Assembly: GCA_963710315.1 (NCBI GenBank)
Contig: CAVPZW010000001.1
Coordinates: forward strand, 124,001-188,000
Direction: 5' to 3'
DNA from: Palsa-360 sp963710315
Lineage (GTDB): Bacteria > Acidobacteriota > Terriglobia > Acidiferrales > UBA7541
DNA: 64,000 nt
The notes under the pieces were generated by a model. It did no database searches. It was not told where the DNA came from and saw only the letters and a program-made list of their open reading frames with translations. A program made the position numbers and the translations under genes. Shown piece by piece: positions 1-7,597 of this stretch (the stretch's first letter is position 1; each line of letters starts with the position of its first letter).

Positions 1-150
1 GACCGCTGCGCCCAACTTTTCCAGCTCCGGGCCGTTGCCGATCGCCAGCAGTGTGCCAACTCCGGCTGCACGAGCGCGATCGAGCATGGCATCGCGGTCC
101 GCGTCAAAGTCGGAGACGTCCACGTGCGCGTGTGAATCGGTGAGGTTCAT
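1..150 (-). CDS. tatD: TatD family metal-dependent DNase (5' part, cut by window edge)
   Basis: Only the first 50 codons are present; the rest lies beyond the left edge. The start ATG is the complement of 148-150. The N-terminus reads MNLTDSHAHVDVSDF, the D-S-H-x-H metal-binding signature that opens TatD proteins, followed by DRDAMLDRARAAGV and LLAIGNG, the first elements of the metallo-dependent-hydrolase TIM barrel. TatD proteins are cytoplasmic 3'-5' nucleases. The gene lies 76 nt downstream of metG on the same strand, a neighbour pair seen in many bacteria, so co-transcription is likely; the gap is filled by an inverted pair of REP hairpins that could affect the downstream message. Family assignment is strong despite truncation. 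Confidence 0.85.
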   Translation of the reverse strand, partial: MNLTDSHAHVDVSDFDADRDAMLDRARAAGVGTLLAIGNGPELEKLGAAV

Positions 151-157
151 GGGTTTA

Positions 158-230
158 GTAGAACAGGCTTCAGCCTGTTGGGTTTGGTTGCAGTTTTGTC
201 ACAAAAACAACAGGCTGAAGCCTGTTCTAC
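158..230. repeat. REP inverted pair (BIME-like), stem AACAGGC, loop TTCA
   Basis: A perfect 22-bp inverted repeat (158-179 and 209-230). Each half is itself a hairpin: GTAG foot, stem AACAGGC/GCCTGTT, loop TTCA. The outer CTAC at 227-230, read on the minus strand as GTAG, supplies the TAG stop codon of metG. See the findings for the whole family. Confidence 0.9.
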
Positions 231-2224
231 TTCAGGCGCGCTCCAACGGGCACTTCTTCCAGGAAACCGGCGAGCACGGGCGCTCCATCCGGAAGCGACG
301 CCGCCACGATCATGCCGTTCGATTCCACGCCGCGCAGTTTTCGCGGCGCCAAATTGGTCACCACCACTACCTTGCGCCCCACCAGGTCCTCGGGCTTGTA
401 GGCCAGCGCCAGTCCCGCAACGATCTGCCGCACTTCATCGCCGATATCGACTTGCAGTTGCAGCAGCTTGTCCGCGCCGGCCACGCGCTCGGCGGACTTC
501 ACCAGCCCCACTCGCATCTCCACTTTAGCGAAATCCTCAATGCCAATTTTGGCCGCCACTGCAACGGCCGGGGCCGCTGCGGCAGCACCTGTGGCAACGG
601 GAGCGCTTGTTGCCGAGGCAACCGGCGGTACCGGGGGATTATTCTGTTCTTGCTCCATGGCTTCAATCCTCGCAATCGTTTCGGATTTGTCTACGCGCGG
701 GAAAATTCCTTCGGGCTTCCCCGTCTTGGTTCCAGGCTTGAGCTGCCCCCAGCTGAGTTGGTCCAATTGGACTTCGCCCAAAGGCTCTGTCTGCCCCAAT
801 TGATTCCAAATTTTCTGCGTGGCCTGCGGGAGAATAGGGTGCGCCAGCGCGGCAATAATGCGCAGGCTCTCCGCCGCCGTGTACAGAACTGTTCCCAGGC
901 GCGCTCGATCTTCCGGCTTATCGGCCAGCGCCCAGGGCTTTTCCACGGTGATGAATTTGTCGATGATGGCGACTTGCGCCCAAATCGCTTCGAGCGCGTG
1001 CGAAAAACCGAATCGGTCATACAACTTCATGATGTTGGCCAGCGCTTCGTCCGCAAAATCGGCCGCGCCCGGAGCGTACATTTCCAGGCCGGCTGCCGTG
1101 GGCTTCGGAATTTCGCCGCCAAAGTAGCGCTCGATCATGGTCAGCGTGCGGCTGGCCAGATTGCCCAGTCCGTTGGCCAGATCGCTGTTGTAGCGCGTGA
1201 CCATGGCGTCGTAAGAAAAGCTGCCGTCCTGCCCGAACACAATTTCGCGCAGCAGGTAGTAGCGCAGCGGCTCAATGCCCAGCGCGTTGACGATGGGGCG
1301 CGGCCGCACCACGTTGCCGCGAGATTTGCTCATCTTCTCGCTGTCAAACAGCAGCCAACCGTGCGCCCAGATTTGCTTGGGCAGCGGCAAATCCGCCGCC
1401 ATCAGGAACGCCGGCCAATACACGGCGTGAAATCGAATAATTTCCTTGCCCACGATGTGCAAATCGGCGGGCCACAATCCGCGTTGGTCGAAGTCCGGGC
1501 CGCCCGCGGCGCTCAGGTATCCGATCAGCGCGTCAAACCACACGTAGAAAACGTGCGGCGCTTCGTCCGGCACGGGAATGCCCCAGCGGATGGTGGTTCG
1601 CGTGATGGAAAGATTCTTCAGGCCGCCATTCACGAAACTTAGAACTTCATTCCGGCGGCTCTCCGGCTGAATAAAATCCGGATTGTCGGCGTAGAAATCG
1701 AGAAGCTTTTGCTGAAATTCGGAAAGCTTGAAGAAATAATTTTCTTCCGTGACGGTTTCCGTGGGCCGGCCGCAATCGGGACAAGGGTCGCCGGGTCCAG
1801 CGTCCACAACGTAGGCATTGTCATGCACGCAGTATTGCCCGGTGTAGTGGCCCTTATCGATAAAGCCGTTGTCCCGGCAGCGCTTGAACAACCACTCCAC
1901 GGTGCGGTGATGATTCTCATCCGTGGTGCGGATGAATTCGTCGCCCGCAATTCCCAAGTCGTCCCACAGCTGTTTCCACTGCACGGCAAGTTCGGTGGAA
2001 AATTCATGAGGGGATTTGCCGGCCTTTTGCGCCGAGCGCTCCACGTTAACGCCATGCTCGTCGGTCCCGGTGGTCATGAACGCATCGAATCCCCGCATGC
2101 GCTTGTAACGCCGGATCACATCCGCCACAACCGTCGAGTAGGTGTGCCCGATGTGCGGCATGCCGTTGGTGTAGTACAGCGGCGTGGTCAGATAGTATTT
2201 TGGCTTGGTTCGGGGAGTGCTCAT
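227..2224 (-). CDS. metG: Methionyl-tRNA synthetase
   Basis: Charges tRNA-Met with methionine in the cytoplasm; class I aminoacyl-tRNA synthetase, 665 aa from the chosen ATG (complement of 2222-2224). An in-frame ATG 13 codons upstream is possible, but the family starts at about KPKYYLTTPLYYTNG. The HIGH motif is HIGH at residues 24-27 and KMSKS is intact (EKMSKSRGN, about residues 296-304). Zinc-ligand cysteines are seen around YCVHDNAYV and CPDCGRP. A Pro/Ala-rich linker (about 530-560) leads to a C-terminal EMAPII/Arc1p-type tRNA-binding domain (IEDFAKVEMRVG to VPVGARLK), as in dimeric bacterial MetRS. The stop codon TAG is contributed by a REP element. tatD follows. The frame is intact. 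Confidence 0.97.
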   Translation of the reverse strand: MSTPRTKPKYYLTTPLYYTNGMPHIGHTYSTVVADVIRRYKRMRGFDAFMTTGTDEHGVNVERSAQKAGKSPHEFSTELAVQWKQLWDDLGIAGDEFIRTTDENHHRTVEWLFKRCRDNGFIDKGHYTGQYCVHDNAYVVDAGPGDPCPDCGRPTETVTEENYFFKLSEFQQKLLDFYADNPDFIQPESRRNEVLSFVNGGLKNLSITRTTIRWGIPVPDEAPHVFYVWFDALIGYLSAAGGPDFDQRGLWPADLHIVGKEIIRFHAVYWPAFLMAADLPLPKQIWAHGWLLFDSEKMSKSRGNVVRPRPIVNALGIEPLRYYLLREIVFGQDGSFSYDAMVTRYNSDLANGLGNLASRTLTMIERYFGGEIPKPTAAGLEMYAPGAADFADEALANIMKLYDRFGFSHALEAIWAQVAIIDKFITVEKPWALADKPEDRARLGTVLYTAAESLRIIAALAHPILPQATQKIWNQLGQTEPLGEVQLDQLSWGQLKPGTKTGKPEGIFPRVDKSETIARIEAMEQEQNNPPVPPVASATSAPVATGAAAAAPAVAVAAKIGIEDFAKVEMRVGLVKSAERVAGADKLLQLQVDIGDEVRQIVAGLALAYKPEDLVGRKVVVVTNLAPRKLRGVESNGMIVAASLPDGAPVLAGFLEEVPVGARLK

Positions 2225-2363
2225 TGGCCTTTTCTGTCTGAAATGTTGGGTGAACCCCTGCAATGGCAGGCCGCCTGGGAAGCGCAGCCAGCTTCGCGCC
2301 GGGAACTTGAATTTCGATAGTAAGCGGGCAACCGGATGCTGTCAAATCGCCAGGGCGCATGAC

Positions 2364-2393
2364 GAAAAAAAGGCGCCCTTTATTGAGGGCGCC
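2364..2393 (-). terminator. Rho-independent terminator after the sigma/anti-sigma/secreted-protein operon
   Basis: Hairpin arms ggcgccct (2372-2379) and agggcgcc (2386-2393) with a 6-nt loop. On the minus strand the stem is followed by a run of seven Ts (A-run at 2365-2371). Its orientation fits the operon ending at 2450 and separates it from metG. Confidence 0.8.
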
Positions 2394-2449
2394 CTTCTTG
2401 CAACTCGATACTCTATATTTCAACCGGTTCTTCCAAGCACCAACAATAC

Positions 2450-3313
2450 TTAGTCCTGTGCTGGCGGAGGCGGCTGCTTGTCTTCCCCGCGATGCCCGCC
2501 TTTTCCGAATCCTCCGCCCTTCACCTGAGTGAACGATGGATCCGGAGTGAAGAGCGATGCGGCCGGCGACTGCCCGATGTTGGACAGCTGATAGGTGGTG
2601 GTTCCAAAGCGCGGATCGGTGTGCGTGTCTTCCAAGAGAAGATCCAGCGCGGTGGAAAACCAGCGCTCGGAGGTGATGACGATCGCGTTTAGATTCCCAA
2701 TCGCTCCCGCCGGAATCGTGCGCGTGGTTTGCTTATCGTCCGCTGGATAGACTGTGCTCGTGCCAGGATCGGTATACGATCCGTTGGGGTTGTCCGTCAC
2801 GGTTTCTTTTGGGGGAGTTGGACGATTCGGCCGGCCTTTCTGCCCTCCCTGCGGGTCCTTGCGGTCGTGGATCGGGAAAGCCTGGTAAGTTCCCTTGGTC
2901 ACATTGACGATGTACTGCATCCCGGCCGTCACATTGCGAATGTAGGCGAATTCCTGAGCCTTCCCCGACGCCGCCCACGGACCCATTGCCTCCATTTTCA
3001 CGTCGCGATAGGTGCTGCCATCCGCGCCGCGCGCAAAGATGCCGGTAGTGGTATTGGTAATCGTGTTCCCAGGCAGGGTTTCCGTGTGCGTGATCGTAAT
3101 GGTCGCCTGCACCGGCTTGCCTGTCACCAACTTGCCGCCAAGTCCGCCCATCAGCCCGCCAAACTCAAACATGCCGGCCATCGGCCCGCCGCCTCCGGGG
3201 CCTCGCCCACCGCCAAATCCGCCACGAGGCGGAGGACCCTGCGCGTTGACAACCAACGCCACGCCCGCCAACAGCATTGCCACCAATCCTGCTCCAAGCA
3301 TCGTCCTTTTCAC
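2450..3313 (-). CDS. Secreted protein of unknown function, Gly/Pro-rich N-terminus
   Basis: 287 aa. A signal peptide is clear at residues 1-24 (MKRTMLGAGLVAMLLAGVAL, then VVNAQG), followed by a Gly/Pro/Arg-rich stretch (about 26-60) and a mixed alpha/beta region containing TGKPVQATITITHTETLPG and repeated Thr-rich strands. The C-terminus is GGFGKGGHRGEDKQPPPPAQ. I do not recognise a named domain. The gene is 51 nt downstream of the anti-sigma gene on the same strand and precedes a good terminator, so it is the third cistron of that operon and may be a target or partner of the envelope-stress regulator; this is inference from position only. Proteins of this Gly-rich exported type are frequent in Acidobacteriota. 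Confidence 0.7.
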   Translation of the reverse strand: MKRTMLGAGLVAMLLAGVALVVNAQGPPPRGGFGGGRGPGGGGPMAGMFEFGGLMGGLGGKLVTGKPVQATITITHTETLPGNTITNTTTGIFARGADGSTYRDVKMEAMGPWAASGKAQEFAYIRNVTAGMQYIVNVTKGTYQAFPIHDRKDPQGGQKGRPNRPTPPKETVTDNPNGSYTDPGTSTVYPADDKQTTRTIPAGAIGNLNAIVITSERWFSTALDLLLEDTHTDPRFGTTTYQLSNIGQSPAASLFTPDPSFTQVKGGGFGKGGHRGEDKQPPPPAQD

Positions 3314-3364
3314 GGTCTTGCCTCCTCGAAATCAACTTGCAAATACCCTGGTCCACGCACCCAT

Positions 3365-4060
3365 CTACTGAATCAATTTCACTCCACGCGGCCAGCCATC
3401 CTCACCTACCAAAACATCCGCGAGAATTAAATCCTCATCCGGAGTTTCCGCCACCGGATAGCCAAGCTGCGCGAGCGAAGCCCTGGTCAACTGTACGCGC
3501 ACAACCATTCCCGGATCGTCCGCAGCAATGGCGCCCGTGAATGGCACCGGGACAAAATCGGAGGCCGCATAGGCTTCCTTCACGGAGGCGTCTGCAACTG
3601 TTGCATCCGTATCCGGAGCCACATCATCCTGCCTCGGCGTTAAAAGAGATTTTGCTTCCTGGGGCATGGACGACTGGGACGAAACATCTTTATTCAGAGC
3701 CGGGGACGTCTGCCCCTTCGAGCGCCCGTTGGCCGTCCACAGAAAAATCAGCAGTACCGCCGCGGCGGCTCCCACGCTTGCCCACTCCAGGCTGCGCCGC
3801 CAGGACGCGCGCCGAGGATGATTTCGAAATGCCGCGATCAGCGCCGCTTCAACGTGAGGCGGCGTCTGCTGCGCGCGCGCACTCTGGGCCATCATTTCCG
3901 TGGCTTCCGCCAGAGCCGCCGCATCCGCCATGCGCTCCGAACACAATTCGCAGCGAGAGGCGTGTTCCAGCGCGGCCTCGCGAACGTTCACGTCCAGAAG
4001 CTCCATATGCACAAAGCCGTGGACAACCTCATCGAATTCCCTGCATGTCATTTCCTTCAT
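3365..4060 (-). CDS. Anti-sigma factor, zinc-finger (ZAS) type, single-pass membrane protein
   Basis: 231 aa, start chosen at MKEMTCREFDEVVHGF because its ATG overlaps the sigma-factor stop as ATGA, the usual coupling of such pairs. The N-terminal ZAS motif is H33-x3-C37-x2-C40 (EHASRCELC). A transmembrane helix follows at about residues 95-113 (EWASVGAAAAVLLIFLWTA). The acidic, Ser/Thr-rich C-terminal region is predicted outside the membrane and ends with a compact segment (LTRASLAQLGYPVAETPDED, then ADVLVGEDGWPRGVKLIQ). By family, it holds the cognate ECF sigma factor at the membrane and releases it on a signal. It sits between the sigma gene and a secreted-protein gene. A longer reading back to 4177 is in frame but lies wholly inside the sigma gene. 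Confidence 0.85.
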   Translation of the reverse strand: MKEMTCREFDEVVHGFVHMELLDVNVREAALEHASRCELCSERMADAAALAEATEMMAQSARAQQTPPHVEAALIAAFRNHPRRASWRRSLEWASVGAAAAVLLIFLWTANGRSKGQTSPALNKDVSSQSSMPQEAKSLLTPRQDDVAPDTDATVADASVKEAYAASDFVPVPFTGAIAADDPGMVVRVQLTRASLAQLGYPVAETPDEDLILADVLVGEDGWPRGVKLIQ

Positions 4061-4740
4061 GCCCTGCCTCCGGGGCGAGCCCCAAGCGCCCTGGCCCCAA
4101 TTCGCGCCGGACGGAGCTTGTCCAGCAGCATCGAACGCGCTCGATTGAGTCGCGACCTCACGGTTCCAACCGGACAATCGAGCAACACAGCAGCTTCCGA
4201 GTAACTTTTTCCTTCCAGATCGCAGAGCGTCACCGGTTCGCGATAATGATCCGGGAGCGTCAGTATGGCGTCGCGCAATAGCTCGGCAATTTCCGCGCGC
4301 TCCATGCCATCCTGAATCGACTCCACCTGGCCGGTCATTGCGGGAGAATGGGCTTGAGGATACGCCGAAGAAAGGCCATTTCCATTGGTGTGCCCTGAAT
4401 GGCCCCCGCCATCCGCGGAAAGCCCGCTGCCCAGCTCGTCCGACAAAGGAACGTAGCGGCCCTCTTTGTCGTGCAGTTTTCGCACATGATTTCGCGCGAT
4501 GCCGAAAAGGAAGGCGACCGGAGCGCCCTTTTCCTCGTCATACTTGCCGGCCTGCCGAATCAAAGTCAAAAACGTCTCCTGAACCACGTCCGCAGCCGCT
4601 TGCGGGCTGCCGCTCATGTGCACGGCATACCTGTAGAGGCCGCCCTGATGGCGGCGGTAGAACTCCAAAAAAGCGTCTTCATCACCCGCTTTGAGACGCC
4701 TTAAAAGTTCCACATCGCGTATTTCGACTGGCTCGGCCAT
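4057..4740 (-). CDS. ECF-type RNA polymerase sigma factor (RpoE-like)
   Basis: 227 aa. Region 2 is seen as EFYRRHQGGLYRYAVHMSGS with AAADVVQETFLTLIRQ, and region 4 as LPDHYREPVTLCDLEGKSYS and VLLDCPVGTVRSRLNRAR, the helix-turn-helix that binds the -35 element. A Gly/Ser/His-rich linker of about 50 residues separates them, longer than in most ECF factors. It directs RNA polymerase to its own regulon and is probably controlled by the zinc-finger anti-sigma factor encoded immediately downstream with an ATGA overlap. The start MAEPVEIRDVELL matches family starts. It is the first gene of a three-cistron operon reading away from argS. Confidence 0.92.
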   Translation of the reverse strand: MAEPVEIRDVELLRRLKAGDEDAFLEFYRRHQGGLYRYAVHMSGSPQAAADVVQETFLTLIRQAGKYDEEKGAPVAFLFGIARNHVRKLHDKEGRYVPLSDELGSGLSADGGGHSGHTNGNGLSSAYPQAHSPAMTGQVESIQDGMERAEIAELLRDAILTLPDHYREPVTLCDLEGKSYSEAAVLLDCPVGTVRSRLNRARSMLLDKLRPARIGARALGARPGGRA

Positions 4741-5412
4741 CTACCCCGTTTGGACGTCTCTCTCGCGCTTACAGTATCAATTCCCTTTACAAGCGAGAGG
4801 AGTTCCACTTTCTCAATGAAATCATTATGCTCGGCGCGCTATCCGAACTGTTAGACCTGCATGCCCTTGCAACACTTTCGCCACACATTCGCCTTGTCAC
4901 CACACACCGGCGATTTACTTTCTTTGACAAAGTGCCCGTTCCATCCCCAAAGACGAGGGACGCAACGGCCACTTCCAAACCTGCCTCGCCGCTGGGTTTC
5001 GTAGAGGCCGGACGAATTTTGGGCGGGCAGTTCTTACTTCCATGCCAGATCGAATTGAATCATCCCCACCTAGTGCTTCGCTGGAAACCGCTGCACACGC
5101 CTGTTAAGATGCCTCCTGTCGAGCAAACGGATTCAAAATAATGCACGGGGTAAGCTTTGGCACAACGGGAAATGCTTTAACACAGAGGACACCGAGAAAA
5201 GAGGAGAGAACCGGAGAAGGGCGAGGCCTTGCGGGTCAGTCTGTAGCGGATCGCAATCCAAGGCGCAACTTTCCTGCCGCTTTTTTTCTTCTTGGTTTTC
5301 TCATCTCTTGCTTTTCTCCTCTTTTCTCGGTGTACTCTGTGTTAAAGCCTTTGACTTCCGGGCCGCCACGCATTCCGATTGACACTTTTCTTCTAAGCTA
5401 GATGGGAGCCAC
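4741..5412. other. 672-bp divergent intergenic region with an imperfect inverted repeat
   Basis: Lies between the sigma operon (leftward) and argS (rightward), so it should hold both promoters. The one clear structure is a long inverted repeat: 5174-5210 and 5312-5348, 37-nt arms with two mismatches, containing TTAACACAGAG. Related copies lie at about 28.94 kb and 36.55-36.65 kb. Short open frames here have no recognisable features and are not called. Confidence 0.6.
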
Positions 5413-7394
5413 TTGGTAAACGTTCTAGTAGCCCGCGTTCGCGCCGCCCTCGCGGCGCATATTCGCCAGCACTATCAGCAGGACGTGGCCATCGTCACGG
5501 AGAAGCCTCCGCGCATCGAAATGGGCGAGGCCGCCACGCCCGTGTGCTTCGAGTTGGCCAAGCGCCTGAAGCGCGCCCCGCGCCAAATCGCTCAGGAAAT
5601 TGCCGCGCAGCTTCCGCCCATCGACGGAGTAGATCGCGTGGAAGTCGCCGGCGGCGGGTATGTAAATTTCTATTTTTCGCGCGCCGCGTTCCTGGCCGCC
5701 TCCCTCAAAGAAGCGGACACGCCTCCGGCGGGCGCAGCGCCCGATGCGCCGAAGTGCATCGTCGAGCACACCAACATCAATCCGAACAAAGCCGCGCACA
5801 TCGGCCACCTGCGCAACGCCGTGCTGGGCGATACCTTTGTGCGCCTGCTGCGCCGCGCCGGGCAGCCGCGTGGAAGTGCAAAATTACATCGACAACACCG
5901 GCGTGCAGGTTGCGGACGTGGTCATCGGGTTTCTGCATATCGCCAAGAAAACTTTGGACGAAGTGCGCGCGCTGGCCGCCGAGCCGAAGTTCGATTACTA
6001 CTGCTGGGATCTGTACGCCAGCGTCTCCCATTTTTTCGACGAGGACAAAACGCGCCTGGCATTGCGCGGCGAAACGCTGAAATCGATTGAAGAAGGTCGC
6101 GGGCGAAGCCGCGGAAATGGCCGGCATCGTGGCCCCGGCCATCGTTCGCTGCCATTTGCAGACCATGCAGCGGCTGGAAATCGAGTACGACCTCTTGCCG
6201 CGCGAGAGCGAAATTCTGCACCTGAAATTCTGGGACGCGGCGTTCGATCTGCTCAAGCAGCGCAACGCCATTCATCTGGCCGCCGCCGGAAAAAATGCCG
6301 GATGCTGGGTGATGCGCCTGAACGACGCGGCGGACGCCGCCGACGCGACCGGCGAAGACGACGACGCAAAAATCATCGTGCGCTCCAACGGCACGGTCAC
6401 TTACGTCGGAAAAGACATCGCCTATCAGCTCTGGAAGTTCGGTCTGCTGGGCCGCGATTTCCATTACGAAAAATTTTACACCTACCCCGCCGGCCACACT
6501 CTGTGGTCCAGCACTGCCGCCGCGGGAGACGCCTCCGCGCCCGCGTTTGGCCGCGCCGCAATCGTCTACAACGTGATCGACGCGCGGCAAGCCTATCTGC
6601 AAAACGTGGTCATTGCCGGGCTGCGCGCGCTGGGCTACGAAGAGCAGGCCAACCGCTCGATTCATTTTTCCTACGAAATTGTGGCGCTCACTCCGCGCTG
6701 CGCCTCGGAACTCGGCTACACGCTTAGCGAGGAGGACGCCAAGAAGCCGTACGTGGAAGTCAGCGGCCGCAAAGGCCTGGGCGTCAAAGCCGACGATTTG
6801 CTGGACCGACTGGAAGCCGCCGCGCGCGCCGAGGTCGATGAACGCCACCCCGGCACGCCGGACATGGAGCGCGCCGCCATCGCGCACTCCATCGCCATCG
6901 GCGCGCTGCGCTATTTTTTGCTAAAATTCACGCGCACCGCCACCATTGCATTCGACTTCAAGGACGCCCTCAGCTTCGAGGGCGAAACCGGCCCCTACTG
7001 CCAGTACGCAGTGGTCCGCGCGCGCAATATTTTCCGCAAGCTTCGCGATCAGCAGCCCGACTTCGACGTCTCCTCGCTGGAAACCGTGGACGCCGGCGCG
7101 ACGGCGGAATTATTCGCAGGCCCGGAAGGAAACGCGCTGTGGGAAGTGGTGTTCCTGGCCGCCTCGCTGGACACGCAAATCGACGCAGCCGTCGGCGCGC
7201 AGGAGCCCGCCTTCGTCGCCAAGTACGCTTTCCAACTCGCACAGGCTTTTAATCTTTTCTATCACCATCACCACATCCTCACCGAAACCGACCCCGCCAA
7301 GAAAAAGTTTCTCTTGCAGCTGAGCCGCCTGGTCGAAGTGCAGCTGGTAGCCGCGCTGGAATTGCTGGGGATCGAATCGCCTGAAAAAATGTAG
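5413..7394 (+). CDS. argS: Arginyl-tRNA synthetase, interrupted by two single-base insertions
   Basis: Charges tRNA-Arg with arginine; class I synthetase, about 659 aa once corrected, a normal length. Translation appears to start at TTG 5413 after a GGGAG Shine-Dalgarno (5404-5408); the nearby ATG 5402 runs into a stop after five codons. The N-terminal additional domain and HIGH box (HTNINPNKAAHIGHLRN) read in frame 1. At about 5863 one extra base moves the reading frame (RRAGSRVEVQNYIDNTGV), and at about 6090 a second (SIEE to VAGEAAEMAGIV). The rest reads cleanly through YNVIDARQAYLQNVVI and the DALR anticodon-binding domain (GETGPYCQYAVVRARNI to ALELLGIESPEKM). Because the gene is essential and otherwise conserved, I take the breaks as sequence errors. 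A degenerate copy of the 3' end lies at 11641-11691. Confidence 0.9.
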
Positions 7395-7489
7395 CGACCT
7401 GCCAGCAATTGTCATTTTACTAACTGCGATTCCTCACCACGATTTGAGCGAACGATTCGGTGATCGCCTGCATGATTTTAGAGCGCACG

Positions 7490-7528
7490 GGTTTCGTAGT
7501 ACCGGCGGGACGCCGGCGCCACGAAACC
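7490..7528. repeat. REP-like palindrome (GTAG foot, CCGGCG stem)
   Basis: A GTAG foot is followed by a GC-rich hairpin built on ccggcgggacgccgg, with outer ggtttcgt / acgaaacc arms. A close relative in the opposite orientation lies between hemE and hemN (63309-63343). It is the only structure I see in the 203-bp gap between argS and the amidase gene. Confidence 0.75.
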
Positions 7529-7597
7529 AGCGGCTCACCCTTTGGCATTCTGCGGAATTGTCTGTAGCCTGCTATTTAACACTACGCGGGCGGACGC

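Noticed and set aside
35..1642. Plus-strand 535-codon frame over metG
   Set aside because: Antisense shadow of an intact conserved gene in GC-rich DNA. The same applies to 8522-9697, 14468-15637, 30543-31652, 34789-35883 and 57834-59306.
4787..5141. Small frames between the sigma operon and argS
   Set aside because: No ribosome-binding site, no domain, and Pro/Ser/Arg-rich composition typical of chance frames.
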